From Colocasia esculenta (lineage: Eukaryota; Streptophyta; Magnoliopsida; Alismatales; Araceae): 64,000 bases of DNA. Shown in pieces: positions 42,331 through 51,616 of this stretch. The DNA is taken from assembly GCA_014218235.1 (NCBI GenBank), contig CM024756.1:71112152-71176151 (forward strand), in the 5' to 3' direction. Under the pieces are notes generated by a model that was given only the letters and a program-made list of their open reading frames with translations, did not search any database and was not told the DNA's origin. The stretch's first letter is position 1, and the number at the start of each line of letters is the position of its first letter. Position numbers and translations under genes: made by a program.

Positions 42331-42406
42331 AATCTATCTTGTAATTGACTACTTGTTCAATACAATTTCCGGTATTAATTACCAAAAAAAGAAGAGATAA
42401 GGCGAT

Positions 42407-42564
42407 AAGGGGTCACCTTGTCTTACTCCATTCGCCCCTTGGAAAAAACCCTCCGGAGAGCCATTAAAGAGAACTGAAAATGTAGGATTCTCAATACAGT
42501 TTCTGATCCAAGTAATGAAAGCTTCAGGAAACCCCATCTTGCTCATCATAAAATAAATGAAGTT
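42407..42564 (-). pseudogene. LINE F ORF2, RT middle
   Basis: Between I and R, the F RT reads FIYFMMSKMGFPEAFITWIRNCIENPTFSVLFNGSPEGFFQGANGVRQGDPLSPY. This is the RT region just before the FADD box. It continues left at 13221 and right at 43598. A small disruption near 42415 shifts the end. Confidence 0.8.
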
Positions 42565-42627
42565 TTTTTTTTTTTTGGTAAGTAATACCGATTTTATAAA
42601 GAATCAATGAGAACAAATACAATGGAA

Positions 42628-42659
42628 TCTCATGCTATCACAGGCCGATAGCTATGAGA
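42628..42659 (-). other. 3' UTR bulged hairpin, LINE R
   Basis: The arms are TCTCAT/ATGAGA with a bulged A, and GCTATC/GATAGC around loop GGCCTGT. Confidence 0.72.
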
Positions 42660-42735
42660 CAAACATAGTGAGAAGATCACTCCAGAGTAGCTAAAAAAAA
42701 AAGACAAAAGAACTAGCTACAAGAAGACAACTAAA

Positions 42736-43582
42736 TCAAGAATTGCTGATGTTGAAATTTTGGAGTATTCTTGCTGATCTAGAGGAGAGCGAATAATCCT
42801 GACTGAATGCTTCAGTAATGTGGCGGATGTCAGATAGGATAGAAAGCAACACTTGCATCCGACTTCTAGCAATAGACTGGAAAATTCTAGAGCACCTTTC
42901 CTTCCAAATCCACCAGAGAGCAGCACGGAAGCTAACAAAGGCCACTGTTGTACCAACACCAGAAATTCGGAAACTTCTAGTTAGACTTTCTCCTTCAGAA
43001 ATAACGGTTTGCCTTGGACTCCTGTGGATATCTAGGCGATGTAAAATTTGCATCCAGACCAAGAACTGTAAGGGCATGAAAGAATAAATGGTCAATACAT
43101 TCTTCATTCTGGTTGCACAAAACACAAATGTTGGGTCCATGAAAACCACGTTTTTGAAGAGCATCAAAAGTTTGAATTCCACCCATGAAAACCTGCCAAG
43201 TATGTAAAGATTGTTTTTGATTCGCTGGTCTCTGCCAAACCAGTTGATGCCAAGGAACCCGAGGATAAGAGATACGCTTCTGATCATAGATGTGAGAGAT
43301 ACTAATAGTCCCTTGATTGTGCTTCCACACAATTGAATCCTCACAACCAACATGAATAGGAATGCAATAAATTTTCGGCCAAAGTTCCATCATTTCACCA
43401 GTGGTTGGGGAGGGAGACGCCAGGCACCTTCATGAATGAAAGAGTCGATAGTAGTATTTAAAGGAAGACCGAGCAGAAACCTCATGTAATCCCCACCTCT
43501 ATTGGATATAATTGAAGTACCCTCACACCAAGGATCCAACCAGAAATAAAGATGATGACCATTACCAATTCTGAAATGAATT
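42736..43582 (-). pseudogene. LINE R ORF2 C-terminus (zf-RVT)
   Basis: Frames read IGNGHHLYFWLDPWCEG, MMELWPKIYCIPIHVGCEDSIVWKHNQGTISISHIYDQKRI, SLHTWQVFMGGIQTFDALQKRGFHGPNICVLCNQNEECIDHLFFH (zf-RVT first half) and, after a shift near 43065, MQILHRLDIHRSPRQTVISEGESL and FVSFRAALWWIWKERCSRIF. It ends RILQNFNISNS. It lacks EN and RT because of truncation. Confidence 0.82.
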
Positions 43583-43597
43583 AAAATAAATGAAGTT

Positions 43598-43710
43598 CCT
43601 ATTTACTGAATCAAACACTTTCTTCAAATCAGCTTTAAAACAAAGGATCTACCCCTTGGATTTAGAATGCAGGTCTTTAACAATGTCATTGGCCAGAAGA
43701 ATGTTGTCAT
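43598..43710 (-). pseudogene. LINE F ORF2, RT start (5' end of F)
   Basis: This is the first part of F that remains. It reads DNILLANDIVKDLHSKSKG, a stop in place of a usual residue, then ILCFKADLKKVFDSVNR. The piece is the RT palm entry (KAFDSVN region), and the usual KSPGPDGF upstream is missing. It abuts plus-strand LINE S at 43710. Confidence 0.75.
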
Positions 43711-43775
43711 TTATTGATTGGGATTTTGGACCCCAGGTTGTGTGTTTTGACCCTTTAGACTTGGGTTTTTTTACA

Positions 43776-44588
43776 GAAGTTGAACATATTCTTTGTGAGT
43801 TTTACTGGAAAGGTACCTCTTCTCAAAAACCCATTCATATGATCAGCTGGAAAGACATGTGTAGGCCGAAGAATGAAGGTGGTTTGGGAATTAGGAGGAT
43901 TTCTGATTGGAACAAGGCTTGCGCTGTTAGTAACTTGTGGAATATTTTACAGAATCAAGACACTTTATGGATTAAGTGGGTTCATGAGAAATATCTTCAG
44001 AAAGATTCCATATGGACTATTCATCAAAAAACTTACTTCTCATCTACTTGGAAAGCCATTTTAAAGCAGAGGCAATGGTTGGTGTGATCAGCAACAAATA
44101 TATATATGATTTCAGAAGAGCTAATTATCCTAAGGTTCATTGGCATCAGCTTGTTTGGCTTCGTCCTACAAGTCAAAAGCACTCCCTTCTTGCCTGGCAA
44201 GTTTTGATGAATGGCCTCCCAACGTTTGATGCTCTACAAAAATGAGGTCTGCAAGGTCCCAACATTTGTGCACTTTGTCATCAACATGAAGAAAATGTCA
44301 ACCATCTCTTCTTCCAGTGTGCTTATAGTTCCTGGATTTGGTTACAACTCCTGCATAGGTTAGATATTCATAGAAAACCGAGGGATACTATTATTGCTGA
44401 AAGTGAAGGGTTGATTAGAAGCTTTTGTGCACCAGGTACCAGGAGGAAAGTAGCTTTTGTTTGCTTTCGAGCTGCTCTTTGGTGGGTCTAGAAAGAGAGG
44501 TGTGCTCGAATTTTTGACTCCAAATTGCGTAGTCACATGCAGGTTCTCCTCTCCATTCTTTCTGATATTAGGAGTATTACTGAATTTC
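43776..44588 (+). pseudogene. LINE S ORF2 fragment, two blocks joined near 44083
   Basis: The first block reads GFFTEVEHILCEFYWKGTSSQKPIHMISWKDMCRPKNEGGLGIRRISDWNKA and TYFSSTWKAILKQRQWLV, resembling gamma L. At about 44083 it jumps to VISNKYIYDFRRANYPKVHWHQLVWLRPTSQKHSLLAWQVLMNGLPTFDALQK, a beta zf-RVT region. About 130 intervening residues, including WYDPW, are missing. In-frame stops occur at about 44243 and 44488. The finger CALCHQHEENVNHLFFQC is intact. LINE T interrupts the sequence at ITEF. Confidence 0.75.
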
Positions 44589-44648
44589 TTTTTTTTTTGG
44601 TAAGTAATACCGATTTTATAAAGAATCAAAGAGAACAAATACAATGGA

Positions 44649-44680
44649 TCTCATGCTATCACAGGCCGATAGCTATGAGA
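44649..44680 (-). other. 3' UTR bulged hairpin, LINE T
   Basis: It is identical in arms and loop to R: TCTCAT/ATGAGA and GCTATC/GATAGC with loop GGCCTGT. Confidence 0.72.
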
Positions 44681-44756
44681 CAAACACAGTGAGAAGATCA
44701 CTCCATAGTAGCTAAAAAATTGAGACAAAAGAACTAGCTACAAGAAGACAACTAAA

Positions 44757-45111
44757 TCAAGAATTGCTGATGTTGAAATTTTGGAGTATTCTTGCTGATC
44801 TAGAGGAGAGCGAATGGTCCTGACTGAAAGCTTCAGTAATGTGTCGAATATCTGAAAGGATAGAGAGCAACACTTGCATCCGACTTCTAGCAATAGATTG
44901 GAAAATTCTTGAGCACCTTTCCTTCCAAATCCACCAGAGAGCAGCACGGAAGCTAACAAAGGCCACTGTAGTACCAACACCAGAAATTCTGAAGCTTCTA
45001 GTTAAACTTTCTCCTTCAGAAATCACGGTTTGCCTTGGACTCCTGTGGATATCTAGGCGATGTAAAATTTGCATCCAGACCCAAGAACTGTAAGGGCATT
45101 GAAAGAATAAA
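44757..45111 (-). pseudogene. LINE T ORF2 C-terminal end
   Basis: This open frame runs from the truncation (SWVWMQILHRLDIHRSPRQTVISEGESLTRSFRISGVGTT) through FVSFRAALWWIWKERCSRIF to RILQNFNISNS. It has no upstream start, RT or complete finger. It differs from R at few positions. Confidence 0.8.
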
Positions 45112-45200
45112 GAGTATTACTGAATTTCATTCTCAGCAGGGTGTTTCATCTCCTATGACTCATAGAATTCTGAGAAATTTCATCATTAACAAGCATTAAG
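45112..45200 (+). pseudogene. LINE S ORF2 last codons
   Basis: After T the S frame resumes as SITEFHSQQGVSSPMTHRILRNFIINKH, with a stop near 45198. This is the usual beta C-terminus, and it joins 44588 exactly when T and one TSD copy are removed. Confidence 0.8.
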
Positions 45201-45256
45201 GAGCGAGACTCCATCCATTCATGGCTTTTGCCCAGTGTGATCTACCTATTTCTATC

Positions 45257-45290
45257 AATTCATAGCTATCGGCATGTGATAGCATGAATT
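45257..45290 (+). other. 3' UTR bulged hairpin, LINE S
   Basis: The arms AATTCAT/ATGAATT pair perfectly, with a bulged A, then GCTATC/GATAGC around loop GGCATGT. The lower arm differs from R, T and U on both strands. Confidence 0.78.
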
Positions 45291-45399
45291 AACTTTGTAC
45301 ATATGCTCTCTTTGCATCATTTAATACAATTCTCGGTATTACTTACCAAAAAAAAAAAATTACAAGGCAACAAAAAGGAAAAATGCCAATGCATGCTCC

Positions 45400-45871
45400 C
45401 ACAAAGGTAAAGCTCAATGTTGTTCAAAAACCACCGTCATGCAACATATGTAAAAAGGTTGGGCATACTGAAAAACACTGCTGGAATAGCGCAAAATCAA
45501 ATGAAAATCAAACAAGTTTGGATTCCTAAGCATTTGTTATTTGGCATGAATGATACAATGGGACCCAAAGTAATTTGGGTACCAAAACCTCTCGTCTGAT
45601 CCACATGTGCAGGAATGCCTAGCAGCCCACAATCAAAACAAATGGTACCTGGACAGTGGCTGCTCGAGGCATATGATGAGCGACAAATCTAAATTCAGTT
45701 TGCTCGTGGAAAAAGACGGAGGTCAAGTGATCTTTAGAGGTAACAACAAAGGCCAGATCATCGGCTCAGGTAAAGTTGGTAAGTTTGCCTCTAACTCTAT
45801 AGACAATGTGCTACTAGTTGATGGCCTTCATCACAATTTGCTTAGCATAAGTCAATTGTGTGATAAAGGTC
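45400..45871 (+). pseudogene. Copia W gag zinc knuckle and protease
   Basis: One frame gives VQKPPSCNICKKVGHTEKHCWN, a CX2CX4HX4C nucleocapsid knuckle (about 45425-45480). Another gives KQVWIPKHLLFGMNDTMGPKVIWVPKP, typical of the spacer before the protease. A third gives NKWYLDSGCSRHMMSDKSKFS, with the aspartic-protease DSG motif at about 45655, and continues SIDNVLLVDGLHHNLLSISQLCDKG. The frames are shifted near 45500 and 45600. The end joins 50054 (CDKGHKIVFES) when U is removed. Confidence 0.8.
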
Positions 45872-46390
45872 TTATCACTCCCATGTTTGGAAGGGTATCT
45901 TACAAGCTAGAACCTGGTTGAGGCAACATGTCATCTTCAGAATTGGTAATGGGCGACATCTTCAGCTATGGCTAGATCCTTGGTTTGAAGGTACCTCACT
46001 TATCTCCAATGGTGGGGAATACATCAGATTTCTGCTTGGTCTGCCTCTAAATGCTACTCTCAGCACCTTTAATCATGATGGTAAAAGGCACCTTCCCCAT
46101 CCTACTGCTGGTGAAATGATGGATCTTTGGCCGAGAATTGCTTGCATTCCTATTCATGCTGGGTGTGAGGATTCCATTGTGTGGAAACACAATCAAGGGA
46201 TTATTAGTATCAAGCACATATATGATCAGAAACGGGTCTTGTATCCGAAGGTTCCTTGGGAGCAGCTCATTTGGCAGAGACCAACAAACCAGAAACAATC
46301 CTTGCATGTTTGGCAAGTCTTCATGAGGGGAATCCAAACTTTTGATGCTCTTCAGAGACGTGGGCTCCAAGGGCCGAACATATGTGTTTT
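45872..46390 (+). pseudogene. LINE U ORF2, segment before zf-RVT
   Basis: Out-of-frame YHSHVWKGILQARTW is followed by LRQHVIFRIGNGRHLQLWLDPWFEGTSLISNGGEYIRFLLGLPLNATLSTF and MMDLWPRIACIPIHAGCEDSIVWKHNQGIISIKHIYDQKRV. Then comes SLHVWQVFMRGIQTFDALQRRGLQGPNICV, where V interrupts within the first finger cysteines. The frame resumes at 49496 (NQNEESINHLYFQC). Confidence 0.85.
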
Positions 46391-46460
46391 TTTTTTTTTT
46401 TGGTAGGTAATACCGGAATTTATATTAAATATGGAAAATGTTGGAATATTTACAATGAAT

Positions 46461-46496
46461 GTTCCATGCTATCACAGGCCGATAGCTATAGGAAAC
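46461..46496 (-). other. 3' UTR bulged hairpin, LINE V
   Basis: The upper arms GCTATC/GATAGC with loop GGCCTGT and a bulged A are clear. The lower arm pairs imperfectly, as in G. Confidence 0.62.
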
Positions 46497-46534
46497 AAGA
46501 GCATACCCGAGGTAGCCCAAAAAGCACATGGAAT

Positions 46535-49478
46535 TCATAATCTACAGATATTGAAGTTGGTAAGAAATCTGCAAGTTGAATTACTGGGAAAATTTGCCTT
46601 GATGTGAGACTCAGTGATATTCCGAACATCCGATAATATAGAGAGGAGGACTTGCATGGTACTTCGATTTTTTGATTCAAAAATCCGCAGGCATCTCTCT
46701 TTCCATATCCACCACAAAGCAACTCTAAAGGTAACAAAAGCAACAATCCTCCCTTCATCCCGAGCCTTGAACTTAGTTATTAAACTTTCGCACTCAGCTA
46801 TAGTAGAGTCTTTTAGCATGCGATGGATAGTTAATCTGTGCAGAAGTTGTTTCCAAATCCAAGCGCTATAGGTGCATTTGAAGTAAAGATGATTTATATC
46901 CTCCTCTTGTTGCTGACACAAAACACAGATATTGGGACCTTGCAAACCTCGCCTTTGAAGAGCATCAAAGGTAGGTATCCCCTTCATCAAGATCTGCCAG
47001 GTATGAAGGGAGTACTTTTGGCTTGTAGGTCTCTCCCAGACAATAGCAAACCAATGAACTTTGGGGTATATGGTTCTCTTCAAATCATAAATGTTCTTGT
47101 TGCTAATGTTACCTTTATTATGCTTCCACATTATGGCGTCACCTTCATTTGCAGAAATTGGGATAGCATAGATCATGGGCCAAAGATCAAGCATCTCAGA
47201 AGATGTTGGATGAGGGAGACTCCACCTCCCATTTTGAATAATGCAGCTGACAGTAGTAGATAGAGGCAGTCCAAGCAATCTCCTAATGTCTTGACTGCCA
47301 AGGGAATGAATGGATTCTCCATGAATCCATGGGTCTTGCCATAAGTTGATTTTTGTACCATTGCCAACTCTATAGTTCACATGAGGCCTAATCCAGTCCC
47401 GGGCCTGCAGCATACCCTTCCATGCATGAGAATGATATGAATGGGCTTGCACCTCCCAAATGGATGCCTTCTTGAGATATCTGTTTGTCACCCATGTATT
47501 CCATAATGAATCATGCTGATTGAGAAGCCTCCAGAATTGCATGGTAAGAGTACTTGAATTCCAGTCAACCAGCCTCCTTATCCCCAGACCTCCCTCATGT
47601 TTTGGTCTACAAACAAAATCCCACTTCACTAGATGGAACGGCTTGTAATCTCCTGAGGAATGCCAGAAGAAGTTTCTGAGTAGCTGCTCCACTTCTCCAA
47701 TCAATCCTTTAGGAAGAATGTATGAGACCGCCCAGTAGATAGAGTAGGAAAGAAGAACGGATCTGATCAGCTCCAGCCTGCCAGCTTTAGAAAGTAAGCG
47801 GGATTTCCATGATGCTATTCTTTTAGTGATTTTTTCCAGAATTGGAGCACAATGATTGCTGGTCATTCTCGTAGAGAATAATGGAAGTCCCAATTATGTG
47901 GACGGAAAGAACCCTCTTGAACCTTCAAAGCATCAAGGAAAGATCTCTTAGCATGTACCTTTTCACCAATGAAGACTTTGCTCTTGTCCGAGTTTAATTG
48001 CAAACCAGAATAGGTATAGAAGTCTTCAAGAATTTGTGAAATGCACCTTGCTGTAGAGAGGTTAGGTTTCATGAAAAGCAGTAGATCATCTGCAAAAACC
48101 AAGTGTGACAATCTTGTATCTCCATAACCTGGAACATGCAACACTCCTTGACGGTTTTTCTGCTCAATCATGATAGATAGCCCTTCCATTGCAACACAAA
48201 AAAGGTAAGGTGAAAGTGGATCTCCTTGCCGAATACCATTAGCAGAATGAAAGAAGCCAGTCGGGCTCCCATTAAGAAGCACCGAAAAAGAGGCTGAATT
48301 AGTGAGAACATCTATCCATTGAACCCACTGCTCAGGAAATCCCATCTTTCTCAGAATAAGAAGAATGAAGTTGCGATTTACAGTGTCAAAAGCTTTTCTC
48401 AAATCAACCTTCATGCATAATAAGTTGCCCCTATGTTTGGAGTGGATATCTCTCACAAGATCATTGGCTAGGAGAATGCTATCTTGGATTCTACGGCCTT
48501 TTATGAAAGCTGACTGGTTTTTGCTGATGAGAAAAGGCATAAACTCTTGCATTCGATTGGCAAGGAGTTTAGTAAAGATCTTGTAAACAAAGTTACATAG
48601 TGAAATGGGACGGAACTGATCAAAAGAATCCACATTATCACCTTTAGGGATGAGAGAGATGAACGTATGATTTACCTGGCGAAGCCATCTTCCTCCAGAA
48701 AAGAAATACTGGACTGCCGCAATCACATCATTACCCACAATATTCCAAGTTGCTTGATAAAAATCAGCAGAAAATCCATCAGGCCCTGGACTTTTGTTCT
48801 TAGGAGCAGACATGATAACTTCTGTAATTTCTGTGTCTGTGAACTTCCTCATGAGTTTGTTTCTATCAGCCTCATTAAGAACCGAAGTAGCATGGATATC
48901 AGGTTCTTCATAGTCTTGTTGTTGGTTCAAAAGTTTAGTGTAAAATTGAAGAGCATGCTCCTTGATCTTGTGCACATCATCAATAAAAGTCCCATCAGGC
49001 AATTTACATTTCCGAACTGTATTGATCATTCTCCTACCTTTAATACTAGCATAGAAAAATCTAGTATTATCATCATTCTGAGTTAACCAGTGTTGCTTGG
49101 CACGTTGTGTGGCATAAGATGATTCCATGCGTAAGGATTGAAGGTAATCTTCTCGAGCTTGATTTTCTTTGTTAGCATAATCTTCTTTCTTAGGGTCACT
49201 ATCTAAATTTTCTTGAGCCATGTGAAGAGTCTTAGCTGCATTTTCTACCTTATGACTGATTTCTCCAAATTCCACCCGATTCCAAATTTTCAGAGCAGCC
49301 TTAACTGCTCGAAGTTTGTGACATAGAACAAAAAGTGGAGTTCCTTTCATTTGGGTTTGCCAAGCCTTCTCAACAGTAGGAAGAAAAGTGTCATGCTGCG
49401 CCCACATAGAAAAATATTTAAATGGTTTTGGCCCTCCTGCTAGAGACTCTTCAGAGAAAATAGTGAGATGAACATGAT
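46535..49478 (-). pseudogene. LINE V ORF2 (late EN-RT-zf-RVT), one frameshift
   Basis: This begins in the endonuclease tail (LTIFSEESLAGGPKPFKYFSMWAQHDTF), then REDYLQSLRMESSYATQRAKQHWLTQNDDNTRFFYASIKGRR. The RT shows KNKSPGPDGFSADFY (about 48800), KAFDTVN, NGIRQGDPLSPYLF (about 48230) and LVFADDLLLFMKPN (about 48090). A frameshift near 47890 separates this from MGLPLFSTRM, SKAGRLELIRSVL, LWQDPWIHGESIHSLG and zf-RVT CVLCQQQEEDINHLYFKC. It ends near 46535. Apart from this indel it is intact and is a good reference for repairing the reading of G. Confidence 0.88.
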
Positions 49479-49880
49479 CCGAACATATGTGTTTTATGCA
49501 ATCAAAATGAGGAAAGCATTAATCATTTATACTTCCAATGTTTTTACAGTTCTTGGGTGTGGATGGAGCTATTGCATCGCTTGGATATTCACAGGAGGCC
49601 GAAGGAAACCGTTATTTCTGAAGGGGAGAGTTTAATAAGAAGTTTCAGAACTTCTGGTGCTGCTACAAGTGTGGCCTTTGCTACTTTTCGTGTTGCTCTT
49701 TGGTGGATTTGGAAGGAAAGATGCTCAAGAATATTCAAATCTACTGAGCGAAGTCGGATGCAAGTGTTGCTTTCTATTCTTTCTGATATTAGCCACATCA
49801 CAGGAGCTCACATTCAGAAATGTTCGCCCTCCATTAGATCAGCAAGAATACTCAGAAACTTTAATCTAAAGAATTCCTGA
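49479..49880 (+). pseudogene. LINE U ORF2 C-terminus
   Basis: After V, the frames give NQNEESINHLYFQCFYSSWVWMELLHRLDIHRRPKETVISEGESL, VAFATFRVALWWIWKERCSRIFKS and SILSDISHITGAHIQ. It ends RILRNFNLKNS with TGA at 49878. The zf-RVT finger is split by V between its first cysteine pair and the His/Cys half. Confidence 0.85.
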
Positions 49881-49952
49881 GTTCTCTTTTGTCTTGTAGC
49901 TTGAATTCTTTCTATTCTACTAGCTTATTTGAGTGATCTTATCACTGAGTGT

Positions 49953-49986
49953 GTCTCATTGCTATCGGCTTGTGATAGCATGAGAC
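49953..49986 (+). other. 3' UTR bulged hairpin, LINE U
   Basis: The arms GTCTCAT/ATGAGAC pair perfectly with a bulged T, then GCTATC/GATAGC around loop GGCTTGT. Confidence 0.78.
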
Positions 49987-50053
49987 TATCATTGTAATTC
50001 TTCTGATTTCCTATGCTCAATACAAAATCGGTATTACTTACCAAAAAAAAAAT

Positions 50054-50521
50054 TTGTGTGATAAAGGTCATAAAATTGTCTTTGAATCCAATTCATGTCA
50101 AATTCTTGATAAGGAAACAGGAAGCCTAAAATTTTCTGGAAAAAGAATGAATAACATCTACATGGTTGACTTAGATGATCCAGAAAATAACAATTTGTGT
50201 CTTGTAGCAAACAAACAGGACGAGCTTACATTGTGGCATCGTAGGCTCGGTCATGCTAGTTACAATGTATTGCACAAGATCATGAGGCTTAAGTTGGTAA
50301 GTGGTCTTCCTGAAATCTCCTTTAACAAGAATGAAAACTTTTGTAATGCATGTGCACAGGGAAAACAAACCCAGAAATCCTTCAAATCAAAGGCACCGGT
50401 AAGTACTTCCAAAGCTTATGAACTCTTGCACATGGACCTATTTGGACCTACGAGAACACTCAGTCTCAATGGCAAGCGTTATGGTTTTGTCATTGCTACA
50501 TCCTTAACCGAGCCATGGTAA
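50054..50521 (+). pseudogene. Copia W GAG-pre-integrase and integrase start
   Basis: The frame reads CDKGHKIVFESNSCQILDKETGSLKFSGKRMNNIYMVDLDD. Then comes the HHCC zinc region of integrase: LWHRRLGHASYNVLHKI and FCNACAQGKQTQKSFKSK. The core starts at YELLHMDLFGPTRTLSLNGKRYGFVI with the first catalytic Asp. It then breaks at ATSLTEPW and a stop. The second Asp and the Glu of the integrase triad are absent, so a large core deletion has occurred. Confidence 0.85.
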
Positions 50522-50910
50522 GACCTGTATTCAAGAAAACTCCTTACGAACTTCTGAAAGGTAAGAAACCCACCATTGGGTACTTTAAAGATTTTTGTTC
50601 AAAGGTGTTTATACATAACAATGATAAAAATGACTTGGACAAGTTTGAAGCCAAAAGCGATAAATGTATTTTTCTTGGATACTCTGAACATTCTAGAGCA
50701 TATAGGGTGTTCAATCTGAAAACTAGAACTGTGGAAGAAACTCCACATGTCATTTTTGATGAATCCCAAATCAAGCCTAATGTTGTAAATTCCTACAGGT
50801 TTGATGACATGGAAGGGACAACACTTGAGGAACTTCAAAGAAAAGAAAAAGGAAAAACTCAAGCAGTTTCAAAAGGGAAGAGTGGATTTCTGGGCAATTT
50901 GACCTTGTAA
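50515..50910 (+). pseudogene. Copia W integrase C-terminal segment
   Basis: This frame reads FKKTPYELLKGKKPTIGYFKDFCSKVFIHNNDKNDLDKFEAKSDKCIFLGYSEHSRAYRVFNLKTRTVEETPHVIFDE. This is the conserved segment that follows the copia integrase core. It overlaps the end of the preceding frame, showing that the integrase core has been deleted between them. The continuation to 50910 is Lys/Glu-rich. No reverse transcriptase follows. Confidence 0.85.
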
Positions 50911-51434
50911 GACCCTCCATTGTGGAAAATATCAAGAAGGCTAGGGGTAAACTCCAATGTCAAGAATATCATGCACGACCCTCCTTGCTCATAGCCTCTG
51001 TGGCTAAGTAGATTATGAGAACCCTATACTTTGATATGTGATGAATGTGTGTCCAAGAGTCCAAAAATCTAAAAATAAATGAATGAAAAATGAAAAAGCA
51101 CAAAAAGAGAGTTTCTTGATGTGAATATTTTCACTATGTACATATTTTCCTCTTAAAAAAAATCAGAAAATCAAAATCCAAAAAAAATAGTGGTATCATG
51201 TACATAAACTAACACTATTTGCCTTATTTTCTTATTAAAAAAATGCATGTACATATTTCCTTTCAGTATTTTATTTGTGTTCTTTTCTTTAATTAGAAAT
51301 TAGCCCATTGACCAGATCTCAAGAAAGGTACATCTTTTAGGCAAGGGGCTAAAGACAGATCTACACTAACTTTTTCCTTTAAATCTACCAAAAAAAAAAA
51401 ATTCCTTTAAGTGTTGTGGATGCAGGAACTAAGA
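50911..51434 (+). other. Copia W downstream sequence, no ORF
   Basis: This AT-rich stretch has no recognisable coding region. I see no LTR terminus or poly(A). It belongs to the DNA into which X inserted, and continues at 55668. Confidence 0.5.
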
Positions 51435-51518
51435 CACATTGGCAAACCATTTTTTTTTGGTAAGTAATACTGGAGTTTTTATATTGATTTAGAAAATCTA
51501 AATAATGTACAAGAAGAG

Positions 51519-51552
51519 GGTTCATGCTACCACAGCCCAGTAGCTATGTACC
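51519..51552 (-). other. 3' UTR bulged hairpin, LINE X
   Basis: The arms GGT/ACC and CAT/ATG flank an A-A mismatch, with a bulged A. The upper arm GCTACT/GGTAGC encloses loop GGGCTGT. It is a third version of the beta stem, still paired. Confidence 0.7.
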
Positions 51553-51616
51553 CGACAGGTGCCAAGAAGCACACTAAGAAATGTGCAAACATGCAACAGC
51601 TCTAAACACAAGAAGA

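Larger units (their letters stand above)
13222..42390 (+). mobile_element. LINE I (beta), host of J and Q
   Basis: This 5'-truncated plus-strand LINE is present as 13222-13562, 36067-36540 and 41988-42390. The TSD GAAGAGATAAGGCGAT lies at 13206-13221 and 42391-42406, in host F. J and Q account for about 28 kb of its span; its own sequence is only about 1.2 kb. It ends with CGGTATTAATTACC and a short poly(A). Confidence 0.9.
42565..43582 (-). mobile_element. LINE R (beta), 5'-truncated
   Basis: This 1.0-kb minus-strand LINE tail lies in F with TSD AAAATAAATGAAGTT at 42550-42564 and 43583-43597. Poly(T) then GGTAAGTAATACC starts it at the left. T is a shorter close relative. Confidence 0.92.
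5575..43710 (-). mobile_element. LINE F (alpha), host of C, G, H, I and R
   Basis: This minus-strand LINE is split into pieces at 5575-6228, 11551-11616, 12150-13221, 42407-42564 and 43598-43710. Its 3' UTR continues left beyond LINE C and out of the window. Each gap is an insertion with a matching TSD: G (CAAATCCAGTGGTAGTT), H (GAACTTCCCATTGTT), I (GAAGAGATAAGGCGAT) and R (AAAATAAATGAAGTT). When the pieces are read in order, the ORF2 domains run without overlap from the RT start (43710) to the zf-RVT and 3' UTR (5575). The 5' end at 43710 is truncated and abuts LINE S. Confidence 0.85.
44589..45111 (-). mobile_element. LINE T (beta), 523 bp, 5'-truncated
   Basis: This minus-strand insert in S has 17-bp TSD GAGTATTACTGAATTTC at 44572-44588 and 45112-45128. 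It is very similar to the 3' half-kilobase of R and contains the ORF2 end (SILSDIRHITEAF, RILQNFNISNS at 44757) and the 3' UTR. Confidence 0.92.
43711..45359 (+). mobile_element. LINE S (beta mosaic), interrupted by T; host of F
   Basis: This plus-strand LINE runs from the F boundary to poly(A) at 45348-45359, where copia W begins. Its upstream part should lie left of the window if F inserted within it. T occupies 44589-45111. The 3' end reads CGGTATTACTTACC. The first 65 bp (43711-43775) are poorly alignable. Confidence 0.7.
46391..49478 (-). mobile_element. LINE V (beta), 3.1 kb, 5'-truncated
   Basis: This minus-strand insert in U has 17-bp TSD CCGAACATATGTGTTTT at 46374-46390 and 49479-49495. 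It is closely related to G, but truncated within the endonuclease, and it lacks the SINE-like insert of G. Confidence 0.93.
45872..50053 (+). mobile_element. LINE U (beta), 5'-truncated, split by V
   Basis: The pieces are 45872-46390 and 49479-50053, inserted in copia W with a 16-bp TSD. The poly(A) lies at 50043-50053, preceded by CGGTATTACTTACC. U starts at YHSHVWKGILQARTWL of beta ORF2. Confidence 0.92.
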
